From the NCBI GenBank assembly GCA_002245135.1, contig NGBS01000632.1, positions 1 to 32,473 of the forward strand: a stretch of DNA of 32,473 bases, given 5' to 3'. This document shows, piece by piece, positions 7,401 to 17,939 of this stretch. Source of the DNA: Proteromonas lacertae. Lineage: Eukaryota > Sar > Bigyra > Opalinata > Proteromonadidae. The notes below the pieces were generated by a model. It was not told the origin of the DNA and did no database searches. It saw nothing but the letters and a program-made list of their open reading frames with translations. A program made the translations under genes and the position numbers. Every line of letters starts with the position of its first letter. Positions within the stretch are counted from its first letter, which is position 1.

Positions 7401-10400
7401 TGGAGATGTAGATTTAATAAATATGATTATTGTGATAATGTAATTAAAGGCATAACAAGTTCTAGAATTGAAATTCCAAGCAGAAGCTTAGAAGTTGGAG
7501 TATATGAATTAAGTGTTGGTATAACAGGTATTGAAATTCCTTATTCTAAGACATTTATAAGAGATATTAAAGAGTTGCCTTTCTCTTTATTTATTAAAAA
7601 TCTAAATTCAAATGCAACTGCATTTAGTCCAAATGATATGTTTCAGTTAAAAGTTATTATATCAATTAATAGTAATGAAGTTAAATATAAATGGATTTAT
7701 TCAAATGATGAAAATGTTAATCCATTTATAGGCAAAACTAATTCTAATATAGTGAATATAAATTGTGGGGTTTTAAATCCATCAATTACTTCTCACAGAA
7801 TAACATTAGAAATAATATATAATGGTGTTAAAGTAGACTCATATTACGAATTTAAAGTTAATGAAGGACCAATATTTGGTTTTTTATATTCATCAACATT
7901 AGAATACAAATTTGGTGATAATATACTATTATCAACATTCGGTTGGAAAGGAGTAAAAGATGTTGAACAATTTAGTTATAGATTTGGTGTAATTGTGGAT
8001 AATTCAACATATTATCTACAAGCTGTGTTTGGACTAGCATGTTACTATTTTGGACCATTACCACTAGGTTCAAAACAATATAATTATACTTTAACTCCTA
8101 TTGTGTTTGTGAAAGATAAATTTGGTGCAGTATCAAATTCAACTTTAGATAAGAATGGTGATGTTATTCAAATATATTCTCCTCCTTTAGAACTAGATGA
8201 TTTATCAACAATAACTGATGATTTAAAGAGTGTAATAGATGATTTAAAAAACGAAAAATATTATGACTATTTATATCCAATTATTGAAGGAATATCCTCA
8301 CAAATGAAAATGAAAAGTTGTGAGTATATAATGTGTGAAAATAATGCTGAATGCTATGATGGTCATTGTCAATGTTTAGAAGGATTCTATGGTGAATTAT
8401 GTGAAAATCGAATTCCAATTGATGGTGGATTAAGTTTAACTTATACTTATGGTGAATGTGATCATAAATGTGGCCTTGGATTAAGACCAAAATGGAAAGA
8501 GTGTAACTATCCAAAACCGGAATATGGTGGAAAAGAGTGTAAAATTATTGTTGAATATGAAATATGCATTGGTGAAGATGGATATGACTGCGTTGATATG
8601 GATGGAAAATGGACTGAATGGAGTAGTTGGGGTGATTGTAATTCAATTTGTGATGTTTATGATGGAAAAAGAAAATATGGAATTAAAACAAGTAGTAGAA
8701 ATTGTACAAATCCAAAACCATCAGGAAATGGTATAAATTGTGTTGGTGAAAGTATTAGAAGTGAAGAATGTTATATAGTATGTGAATCTGTTAGAAAATT
8801 ATGTCCAGGTGAATATTTATCAAGAAATGGAACAATAGTTGGAAATAAATGCAGTAATAAAGGAACTTGTGTTGTTAGTAGAAATGGATGTAAAGAATAT
8901 GAACCGAATTGTCATAGTAAATGTAAATGCGATAATGGATTTAAAGGTGAAAAATGTGAATATTTAGAAAGTGAATATGATATTAGATTGAATTTAAATA
9001 AAATATTGTTAGATGGTATGATAGAAGCTTCAAAGAATAATGTGTTAGTATATGATTCAATTGACCAATATTCTTCTGTATTATTATCCGTAATAAATCC
9101 TCCAGATCAATTAACTCTAGAAAATAAAACCTCTACAATATCAATAATAAAATCTACAATTAATCTGTTGAAAGAAAATTGTTCCAACGAATTATCATAT
9201 GAATCAATAGCTAATTATTTGAAAACAACTTCATTGTTATTGAAAGATGAATGGAAAGATAGAAAAGAGGATAATTCAAGGTTGCTTGAAACATCAACTG
9301 TAATAGGTAAACAATTACCAGAGATATTCAATGATATAAGTGAAATACATTTAAATCAAGATAAATCAATGATTCCTATAGAAGTTAATACTAATATGTT
9401 TAGTTTCAAATCAATAAAGTATGATGGAAGTATTGATTTAAATGAGGTAGGATATTCAGTCAAATTTCCAGATTCAATATTAGGAAAAGTCGGAGAAACA
9501 AATGAAATATCAATAATTGATTGATTAGATAATCCAAATGAAGATGATTTTGAATTAAGTAATAGAACTGCAGGAGTAACAACAATCTCAATAATGGATA
9601 AAGAAGAAGAAAAGAAGATGGATAGTTTAAAACAACCAATATATTTCATTCAAAGATTGAATGATAATGCTACTTTAAGAAATGTTGAATGTACTTATTA
9701 TATAGATGGCGAATTATTATCAAAAGGTTTAATAGTAATGGGAATAACTGGTGATGAAAAAGGGAATAAATATGTTCTATGTGCTTCTGTTCATTTAAGT
9801 GATTTTTCAACTAGAAAGAAATCTATATTACCAAAAATGAATTTAGTAAATCCAATCAGTGATGCGAAATTATTAGGTAATTATAATAAAGATAATATGG
9901 TAGTTCCTATAGTATTAGGAAGTGTGATACTGATATGTATTATTGCATGGACTTTTACTAAATTCAAAGATTTAAGTGAATATGCAGCATTAGAAACATA
10001 CAAAAGTGATTATTTTAAATTAACAGGAAGATTAGATGACAAAGAAACAGATTGTATTAAGATAGAAAAGAAGCGAAAGAACATATTCCAGAAATTTTGG
10101 GATATTTTGATAGATGAACATAGTTGGTTATCACCACAGTTAGGTCCAACTGAAAGATTAATAGTAATCAATAGAAGTCAAAGAATTTTATGTTTGACTG
10201 CTCAAATATTGACTTCTACAGCTGTAAGCGCATTATTCTTTGGTAATAATGCTGACAATACATCACAGTTAGCAATGACTTCAATAATATCTTGTTTATG
10301 TATGTTACCTGCTACAATATTCATTCCTAGTATATATAAACTTGCAAATGGTTATAGTTCAAAAAAATCTTCAAGAAAAACAGTATCTAAATCCATAATT

Positions 10401-11419
10401 ATTTTAAATAAAATAAGAAGATCAATAAATGGTTTTAAAAAAAGAAGTCAAGTATGTATATGATGAAAGTTTTACTATTGATAACAGATCTTGTGTTTGA
10501 TGGATTGAGTGCCTGTTTCTTTATATCGTTTATGGCAATATTGCCGCCTGGTTATATTACTTTGGTATTGTTCATCATTTATGTTGTGTTTATTATTGAA
10601 ACAGTAGCAAATATTATAATTTCAAATGAGAAAAATATTAAATTTTTCTTTATAATAGTATTAGTAAATATGATTATATTGCTGTTATATGTCAATTTAT
10701 TCATTTTATATGTGCTTTACATGGGTGATTCATCAGTGGCATATTCAATATGGAAGAATTGTTATAATGGTGGAGTATTACAAGATATTAATGAATATAT
10801 AGAAAATAATTTAGAATGTTGTGGTTTTAAATTGATTAATGATTATAATACAACTGACTGTACTGCTCCAAAGATAATTGCATTAGGTATAGATCTTACT
10901 GGATGCAAATTCTTATTAGTTGATAAATTCAAGCAATATGCTGCTTTGTGGCTGATATATTTTAGTATTAGTTTAATTTTAGTGTTGATGAAAATTGTTT
11001 GTTTAGTTAGATTATCGTTTGTTAAATATAATACCGTAGCTGTAGATATAGAGTCTAAAGATTTAAATGAAAAATATAAAAATGATTCAATATCAAAAGA
11101 ATCAGCAGATAAAATAAAATGCATGATGAAATACAGCGTTACAAGAATGTATTATAAAAGGAAGATTGAATATCTACATTTAAAAAGACAAAGAAGAATA
11201 AGAGCTGGGTTGATAATATTAGCAAATTCATTTGTGTTTTTGTACATTTTAATAATGGTTTATATCAATTTGTTATATGGAGTGAAATTCAGTAGTGATC
11301 AAGCTACACAATGGATATTGAGTTCAGTAATTTCTATGGTTATAAATGTAGTAATACAAGAACCTTCAATGATATTGTTATCAACAGTAGCATCAACAAC
11401 AATTGGATCTCTTTTTTAG
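4420..11419 (+). CDS. Polycystin-1-like receptor: REJ/EGF/TSP1/GAIN-GPS plus tetraspanin-like module (frame interrupted)
   Basis: Exon 1 is 4420-4438 and a 35-nt intron leads to 4474. The joined N-terminus (MRKICGCFMFYLLICSN) is a signal peptide. The ectodomain has a beta-solenoid-like part with FGGLVG words (~4900-5400), a long Ig/REJ-like region (~6700-7900) with many N-glycosylation sites, an EGF (~8310-8410), two TSP1-like repeats (~8440-8780; one has WTEWSSWGDC), another EGF, and a GAIN domain. The GPS reads LCASVHLSDFS (~9777-9809), with the H-L-S cleavage tripeptide. One TM helix, a short loop without PLAT, and the polycystin motif HSWLS...RSQRILCL follow. The C-terminus has WILSSVIS...QEP, matching the polycystin-1 'WLxSxxxS...QPxK' helix. 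Between them lies a four-helix tetraspanin-like unit with a CCG loop. The frame has a TGA at 9522-9524, then a -1 change near 10434-10452. It is either a decaying gene, a sequence error, or recoding. Confidence 0.72.
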
Positions 11420-11584
11420 ATTTATTATTATTATTAAACTCATTTTGTTATATATATTGTTTTTGTTATGATGATCATGTGTGTTTTGCAATTCTTTTGT
11501 AGATGAAATTCTACCATCAATCGTGCCATGTAATACTAAGGTATTCTAATTATTTTATATATTTAGATAAAAGAAAGGGTAGAT

Positions 11585-12084
11585 ATGAGTAATAATGAAG
11601 TATCTTTTGTTGTACAACATCAAAAATGTGTTAGTATGTTTAAAGTCCTTAATATCTATGGAATAAAAGAAAATACAATACTCAGCTTCAAAGAGAAAAA
11701 TACATTACCATTACCATTAAATTATTCTATATCGTTCATCTCTCCTTCGAAAATGTTTTAAGTTGATAGTGATAGTGAACAGATATTGGAATAAGTGAAA
11801 AGGGATTAACAATTCTAATCGAAAGATTAAACAATTATAAAAAATTAAAAATATTAGACTGTGAAGGATGTATATTAAATGAAGTTGGAATAAGAATAAT
11901 TACTAAAAACAAAGAAATATTTGAGAATCTTCATTACTTGGCAATAACAATAAAAGAGAATGTAGATATAATGGAATTAAAATCATTCTTAAAGTCATTT
12001 TCATCAATTACGACAATACAATAAAAAGGAATGAAAGAAGAATTAAAGACTGAATTATCTAGAGAATTCACAAATAAAACCTAA
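11585..12084 (+). pseudogene. Decayed leucine-rich-repeat gene
   Basis: An ATG at 11585 opens 58 codons that stop near 11760. From about 11788 another frame reads GISEKGLTILIERLNNYKKL and then LKILDCEGCILNEVGI, the classic pattern of ribonuclease-inhibitor-type leucine-rich repeats. It runs to a TAA near 12024, with a further short open stretch to 12084. I found no GTAT...TAG intron that would join these parts in frame, so I read it as a relic. A possible 26-nt intron just upstream (GTATTC to TTTAG, ~11540-11565) joins an open stretch to the ATG, hinting at a lost 5' exon. It lies between the polycystin-like gene and the convergent DDX41-like gene. No function can be given. Confidence 0.5.
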
Positions 12085-12159
12085 TTATATATTATTGTAA
12101 TATGTTATTATATTATGGTTTCATTTTTATTTAAATAATAAAACAACATAATACAATAA

Positions 12160-13638
12160 TTAATACATACTTGATAAAAAGACTGGAATATCTTGTTTAT
12201 CTTCCTCAAAAATCCTTTTCAACTCTTTAACTAAATTTGCATTTATCTTTTTATCAACATAAGATGTTACAACCCCTATTTTATCTCTTCTTCCACACAC
12301 ACTACTTTGATAAATATAATCATCAATAGTTAATGGGAAATCAAAATTTATAACTTGATTCACATTAGGCAGATGATAATAACCATTCAATTCGTTATTA
12401 ATGATTAATATTTCATATTTACCATCTCTAAAATCATCAAGCAACAATTCACATTTTTCTTTGGGGACTTCTTTGTCTACATATACAAAACTCATTTTCA
12501 TTTCCTCAAAATAGTTTGGTAATTGTAAAACATATTCATATGGGTTCACAAATATAATAGTTGGAGGGGGAGTCTTTGTTAATGTAGTTAAAATATACTT
12601 CAATTTATTGATATTTCCTAACCTCTCTATCTAATTAATATATATATATATATATATATATATACTTCATGTTTTGCATTAACACTTATTAAACTATTAC
12701 TACAATAATCAATACGACTACAATTAGGAATACATAACTTAATATATTCCTCTATTACATCATTCATCTCTGTTGTACAACTAACCACTTGAACATCATC
12801 ATAAATGTGTTTAAATAAACTTTTGACCGTTTCAAAATCACTTATAGTTATTAAACGATTAATATCTGTAATAAATACAGTTTGTAATTGATGAAATTTG
12901 ATTGTATTCTTTGAGATATGTTGTAACAGTCTTCCTATTGTACAAATAATTATATCATTTCCTTCTCTTATATTAACCTCTTGTTCTTCAACACTTTCTC
13001 CACCAATACATACACTCATTCTTATATTTTTTAACTTTGATTTTAATTCTAAGTTCATTTTAGAGATGAATTTATAATAATTCTTTGCTTCTTCTTTTGA
13101 TAGACAGATTATTATTATAAATGGACCTTCATTCTTTTCAATTGTCATTTTCATCTCATTTTCAACACTTAACAGATATGAACCTAATTTTATTGACAGA
13201 CTCTTACCACAAAATCTATTCCCTTTGATTATTACATTTTCATGGTTAAGAATAGAAGGTATTAGTTGACTTTCAACTGGTGTAGGTCTACATATATCCA
13301 AATTCTGTAAATAATCAGTTAAACATCTGGGAAACCTCATTAATTCAAACAAACGTAAAACATTAGTAATATTTTCGTTACCAGTGACATTAAGATGTAA
13401 ATAAGATCTGATTTTCTATTAATGTATATTAATAAAAATAAAATACATCATTTTCTCTGGAAGAAACTTCATATTCAGCTAATGGTTCCCAATGAACTAG
13501 CTTTATTCTTTTATCTTCATCATGCATATTATTTTCATTGTCTTTTCTATTTTCTTTGTTGTACTTTTCTTGACTGTTTGATTTTCTCTTCATAAATGAT
13601 TTTTTAATGAGTTGGTGTTCCGAAAGTTTCGGTAACAA
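12160..13638 (-). CDS. DDX41 (Abstrakt)-like protein with degenerate helicase motifs
   Basis: Three exons, 13638-13447, 13415-12666 and 12630-12160, give 470 aa; introns are 31 and 35 nt. After a basic, charged N-terminus, the stretch SYLHLNVTG...FELMRFP matches the region of DDX41 just before its Q motif. GPFIIIICLSKEEA, SVCIGGESVEEQ, LTTLTKTPPP and DFRDGKYEILI also align with DDX41 rather than other DEAD-box proteins. The catalytic motifs are altered. The Walker A end is FCGKS (canonical GSGKT, ~residues 132-136). The DEAD box is TDIN (247-250). SAT is CTT (277-279). Motif VI, HRIGRTGR in active enzymes, is YQSSVCGRR (421-429). The C-terminal zinc knuckle of DDX41 is absent. DDX41 acts in splicing and nucleic-acid sensing; this copy probably binds but does not hydrolyse ATP or unwind RNA. 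The frame is intact, so it is a pseudoenzyme rather than a pseudogene. It is divergent from the dsRBD gene. Confidence 0.75.
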
Positions 13639-13834
13639 AAATTGAAATTATGTGAATAACAATCTGTTTATGTTAATGCTGCTATAAAATTTATTTATAC
13701 GATGTTTTGTATCTATAACTATTGAATTGAATGAGATTTTTGTGTTTTTGTTTAAATGAAGCTTGAGTAGGCTTGACATTAATCATTTTTGAATTTAAGC
13801 GAAGTTGGTTAATTAAAGCCATATCAATAATTTC
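13639..13834. promoter_or_regulatory. Shared 196-bp upstream region of DDX41-like and dsRBD-J genes
   Basis: This AT-rich gap separates the start codons at 13638 (-) and 13835 (+). No clear motif stands out. Its shortness means the two genes must share control sequence, at least in part. Confidence 0.45.
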
Positions 13835-16015
13835 ATGAAAATGATTGAACCTTTTAAAAGTAGTCATATCAAATTTTATTTATAGATGGAGTAAATTATG
13901 TTGGTCAACTTAACGATGCAATATCAGCTAAATCAATTCCTGATTGCAGTCCAGAGTATATTTTATCAATCACATTATTAGGTTTGAACCAGAAATATTC
14001 ATCAATGGAAGAAGACATTTTGTGTGTGACTACTGTTTTAAAAACGGAAAAAGAATAGTTTCAGATCCTCAAACTAAGAAACAACAAGCAAAACACGTAT
14101 ACGATATTGTGTTATTAATTATTGGATTAGAATGCAGCATATAAAGTATTATGTGAATTTAAAGCAATAAAAGACAAGCCAAGTATATACATTAATATAC
14201 TTATATATTTATTTAGTTGATAATTCATTATATGAACAAGCAATGAAATATTATCACAATAAGAAATATATTCAAACCATTCATTATTTAAACATATTAA
14301 TAGATGAAAAGAGAATAGAAAATCACTTGTATTACTATTACAGAGCTGATTGTTATTTCCATATTAAAGATTATGATAGTTCTATTACAGATTGTTTGTT
14401 AGTATTGAATATTTCTATTATAATATAATAATAATAGTGTATTAAATTAAATGAAAATTATTCTGAAGTATATATACTGCTACAGAATGTATATTGTTAC
14501 ATCGGTCTATTTAATAAAGCTAAAACTTTAATTGAAGGATATATCTTAAAATACAGTAGAAATTCACAAATAGAATCAGCATCAGTAAAGATCAAAGAGA
14601 CAATGGAATTAATAGAGAAATTTAAGTCAATATATAAAAGTTCAGTGGATACAAGAAGGAAATTAGTCCAATTAGATTCAATATTTGAAAAGTTAGAGAA
14701 ATTCTATCCAGATTCTATATATTTAAAATTATTAGAATGTCAATTATTTGAATTGAAAGATGAATCTTATGAGATTAAAGATATATTAATGGAATTTTAC
14801 AATTATCCAGTAACACCATATTCGGTTGAAATATTGAAATTAATTGGAAAGTGCAATTTATTAATTGGTAATTTGAATAAAGCATTGAAAATATACAGAT
14901 CTGTAAAAGGAGTTGATCCAACATGTAAAAGTAATAAAACAAAGAATATATCATTATTAATATCAGAAATGAAAGATTGTGAAAAAGTAACATCCATTGA
15001 TTCAATGAAAGGAATAGCAAAATATACAAATTTAATCTCAACCAATAAACTAGTATTGAAATACAGAAAAATAAAAATGGAATTAATATCTAAAAGATCA
15101 CAAATTTATTATAAATTAAAGAAGTATGAAGATTGTATTGAAGATTGTAACATGGTGTTAGATATTGATGAATATGATAGTTGTGCCAATTATTATAAAT
15201 ATTTATGTTATTTTGATAAAAAGGAATATAGTAGATATGAAGAAGCTCTTGAAATATTAAATGAAGTAAACAACATGGATGATGATAACGATTATTATGA
15301 TGATATTAATGAATTGTTAATAAAAATACAGGCAGAGATGAGGAGAAGGAGAACAAATGAAAGACAACAACAACAACAACAACAACAACATTACAATGAC
15401 AGTAATAGAAATAGAAATAAAAGAATGGAAGAAGAAGAAGATGATGATAATGATGATAAAGATCATAATTCTAAAAAATCTAAAGATTATTATGAATTAT
15501 TAGGTTTAAAAAGAGAAGCAAGTGAAGATGAAATACGTAAGGCATATATGAAATTAGCCAAGAAATGGCATCCTGATCGACATAGTAATGAATCTGAAGA
15601 AGAACAGAAAACTGCTACTGAGAAGTTTAAAGAAATATCACAAGCATATAGTGTATTGAGTGATACTGAAAAGAGACAGCATTATGATATGTTTGGAGAT
15701 GATAATGAGGATGATGGAAGAAGTGAAGAATTTGCTAATGTTTCATTGGAAGAACTAATGATGATGATGTTTGGTATGAATTTATTTGGTGGAGGAATGG
15801 GAGGAGGAGGTAGAAGAGGTGGATTTCAGAGAGAAATGAGTCCTCTTGATATGTTGTTTGGAATGGGAGGTATGGGTGGTATGGGATTTGGCGGAATGGG
15901 AATGGGATTTGGAGGTGGCTTTGGTGGAATGGATTATGATTATGACGATGATGATGGTTTTATATATGTTGGAGATGATAGTGATGATGATTATGATGAT
16001 GATGATTACTTTTAA
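13835..16015 (+). CDS. dsRBD-TPR-DnaJ fusion protein
   Basis: Six exons: 13835-13859, 13886-13955, 13982-14096, 14131-14182, 14217-14401, 14438-16015; introns are 26, 26, 34, 34 and 36 nt. Phases agree at every junction, giving 674 aa. Residues ~12-82 form a double-stranded-RNA-binding domain: [11 protein letters not shown] (helix 1), [11 protein letters not shown] (strand), and after splicing KKQQAKHNAAYKVL (helix 2, the family's 'KKxAKxxAAxxxL'). The intron 14097-14130 splits this helix and its removal restores it. Residues ~90-450 are TPR-like helix pairs ([32 protein letters not shown]). A poly-Q and acidic linker follows, then a J domain (~498-567) with HPD intact at ~527-529, a Gly/Met-rich segment and an acidic tail. 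J domains activate Hsp70 and TPRs bind chaperones or clients. The layout recalls DNAJC3/DNAJC7, but a dsRBD is not usual in either. No signal peptide is seen, so it is probably cytosolic or nuclear. Confidence 0.8.
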
Positions 16016-16123
16016 ATTTAATATTGCTTACATTATTCATTTTATACTTTTGAAATGGGTTATTGAAAAACTCAAACTGTCAAACCTAATTCAAACTTTT
16101 TTTATTCTTCTTTTTGAAATAAA

Positions 16124-17843
16124 ATGTCTAAGCTGCTAAAAATGGCAGGCCAATTTTTAGATTCTGTAGATAAAGAAGCTGGCCAAATGTTGAAAAGTAT
16201 TTTCTGTTTCTTATACAATTAGATGAAAATACAGGTGCAACTTACAATCCAATACCATATACATCTCCAAGGTATTTTCATATTTCAAATATTGTTATAG
16301 AACTGGACTGAATAAAAGTCAATTAAAAGAATCTGATGTTAAAGATACATACAAAGAACCATATGTTCCTTTGGAAGTATTCTCAAATATAAAATATAAT
16401 ATGAATAGAAAAGAAAGGAAAAAGAAGTACCAGTAGAAGATGGAGTATATTGATAATATTTATTCATTTAATGATTAGCAAACATCTACAGTAATGTTAG
16501 GAAATGAAGAACTATTAAAAGAGCTTGAAGCGGTAGAAAAGAGATTAATTGTAACAGAATATAACTACGATCAAACAGTAGAAGAATGTAAAGAATACAA
16601 AAACAAATATACTCAAGTACTGTTAGAAAGAAAGACTTTAGAAGAAGCCAATAAAATGTTAGAATCAAAAATAAAAGAATTAAAGAAAGAATTAAACAAA
16701 TTAACAGAAGAAAGAGAAAATACAACAAAATCGTTAATCAATGAAAAGGATACTCTTGATAAAAACTATAATAGTGAAATGAAAATGAAGTATTATATAT
16801 TATTATATATATATATATAATAGAGAAGAAGAAATAAATCAATTACAAGAAACTTCAACAACTTATTTAAAAACAATCGAACAGCAATCTGAATTATATA
16901 CAACAATAGATGAATATAAAAGGCATGAAGCAGAATATCAAACGACTATTATATCCCAGAAGAACAAAATATCTGATTTAGAAACATTATTATCAAATAG
17001 AGTATAATTATAGAGTATATATTATTTATTTAGAATCATGATATTGAATCATATATGGAACAAATTGATACTTTAGAGTCTGAAAAAGAGAGTTTATATA
17101 AGGAAATATCAAATTTTAAGAGTTTATTGCAAGAAGAGAATGAGAATAATACTGTATATAAATATATATATGTATATATGTAGAAAATAAAGCAAGATTA
17201 TCGATTATTAACAGATAATTACCATAATCTCCAATATGAATATAAAAACTTAGAAATAAAATATAATACTGCAAATGAAGAGTATTCAAAACAAATCACT
17301 GAATTGAATGAAAAGCTAATCTCAATTCCATCATCATCAACAACAATACCAAGTTATTTACACGAGCCAAACCCTGAACAATCCAAAACAATAAATGAAT
17401 TAAAAGAACAGATAAAAGTACTACAACACTCTGTGATGCAAAAACAGAGAGATATAGATTCAATATCTAGTGAAAGATCAATTTTAGAAGATAGAAATAG
17501 GCATTTAACTGATGAGTTATATAGAGTGAATAAACAGTATAAAGATCCAGAATCTTTAGAATATAATTCTTCTTCATCATCTTCTAAAAGAAGTATTGTT
17601 CCATTATCAAGTCTATGTCCAAATGCCTCTCCTTCCTTGAAAAGAGTATTGTTATTTATGTTTATAACATGTTTATAGAATATAAATGTATTAGATGCTA
17701 TTGTATTGAAAGTATCATCTTTATTTCAAAGAATTCCTTTAATGAGATTGGGATGTTTGTTATATCTAGCAATTTTGCATTTGTTCTTATTCGTTTATAT
17801 GTTTTTCCAAACTAATAATCTTGATACTGGAAATGAAAAATAA
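16124..17843 (+). CDS. Golgin-84 (GOLGA5)-like Golgi tether
   Basis: Nine exons (16124-16196, 16223-16271, 16301-16376, 16409-16444, 16479-16789, 16824-17001, 17034-17153, 17184-17645, 17679-17843) are joined by eight introns of 26-34 nt and give 489 aa. The N-terminus MSKLLKMAGQFLDSVDKEAG resembles the conserved start of golgin-84 ('LAGKAExLLNxxDQxAA'). A low-complexity linker follows, then a long coiled coil from about residue 85 to 380, rich in E, K, L and Q. The C-terminus has the golgin-84 signature: QRIPLMRLGCLLYLAILHLF, a basic-proline-arginine turn leading into a single membrane anchor with 'LH'. Golgin-84 is a tail-anchored tether that captures vesicles at the Golgi rim. It is shorter than the human protein (about 730 aa), mostly in the linker and coil. 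It is convergent with the TMEM62-like gene, 96 bp apart. Confidence 0.8.
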
Positions 17844-17939
17844 ATTTAAGTATTTCTTCATTTTTATAAATGTGTTGTTGTAATTGGAATAAAACAAAAG
17901 AATAATAATAAGAAAAATATAGAGAGAATGTTTATGAAT

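Noticed and set aside
9522-9524. Genetic code change with TGA read as Trp
   Set aside because: Tryptophan is written TGG throughout the window, and only one in-frame TGA is seen. In an AT-rich genome a reassigned TGA should be frequent.
9423-9535. A 99-nt intron that would remove the in-frame TGA at 9522
   Set aside because: It would be more than twice as long as any other intron and would delete sequence that reads as a normal part of the GAIN domain.
10452-10487. Apparent intron GTATGT...AACAG in the polycystin-like gene
   Set aside because: Its length of 36 keeps the frame that runs into a stop and does not reach the downstream coding frame. Its CAG end also differs from the TAG of all other introns.
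13944-14144. Stand-alone 66-codon ORF
   Set aside because: Its frame is real only from 13982 to 14096. The rest is read through two introns of the dsRBD-J gene.
15846-16139. 97-codon ORF (+) overlapping the end of the J-protein gene
   Set aside because: It is the shifted frame of the Gly/Met-rich and Asp-rich codons, and only its tail is outside the gene.
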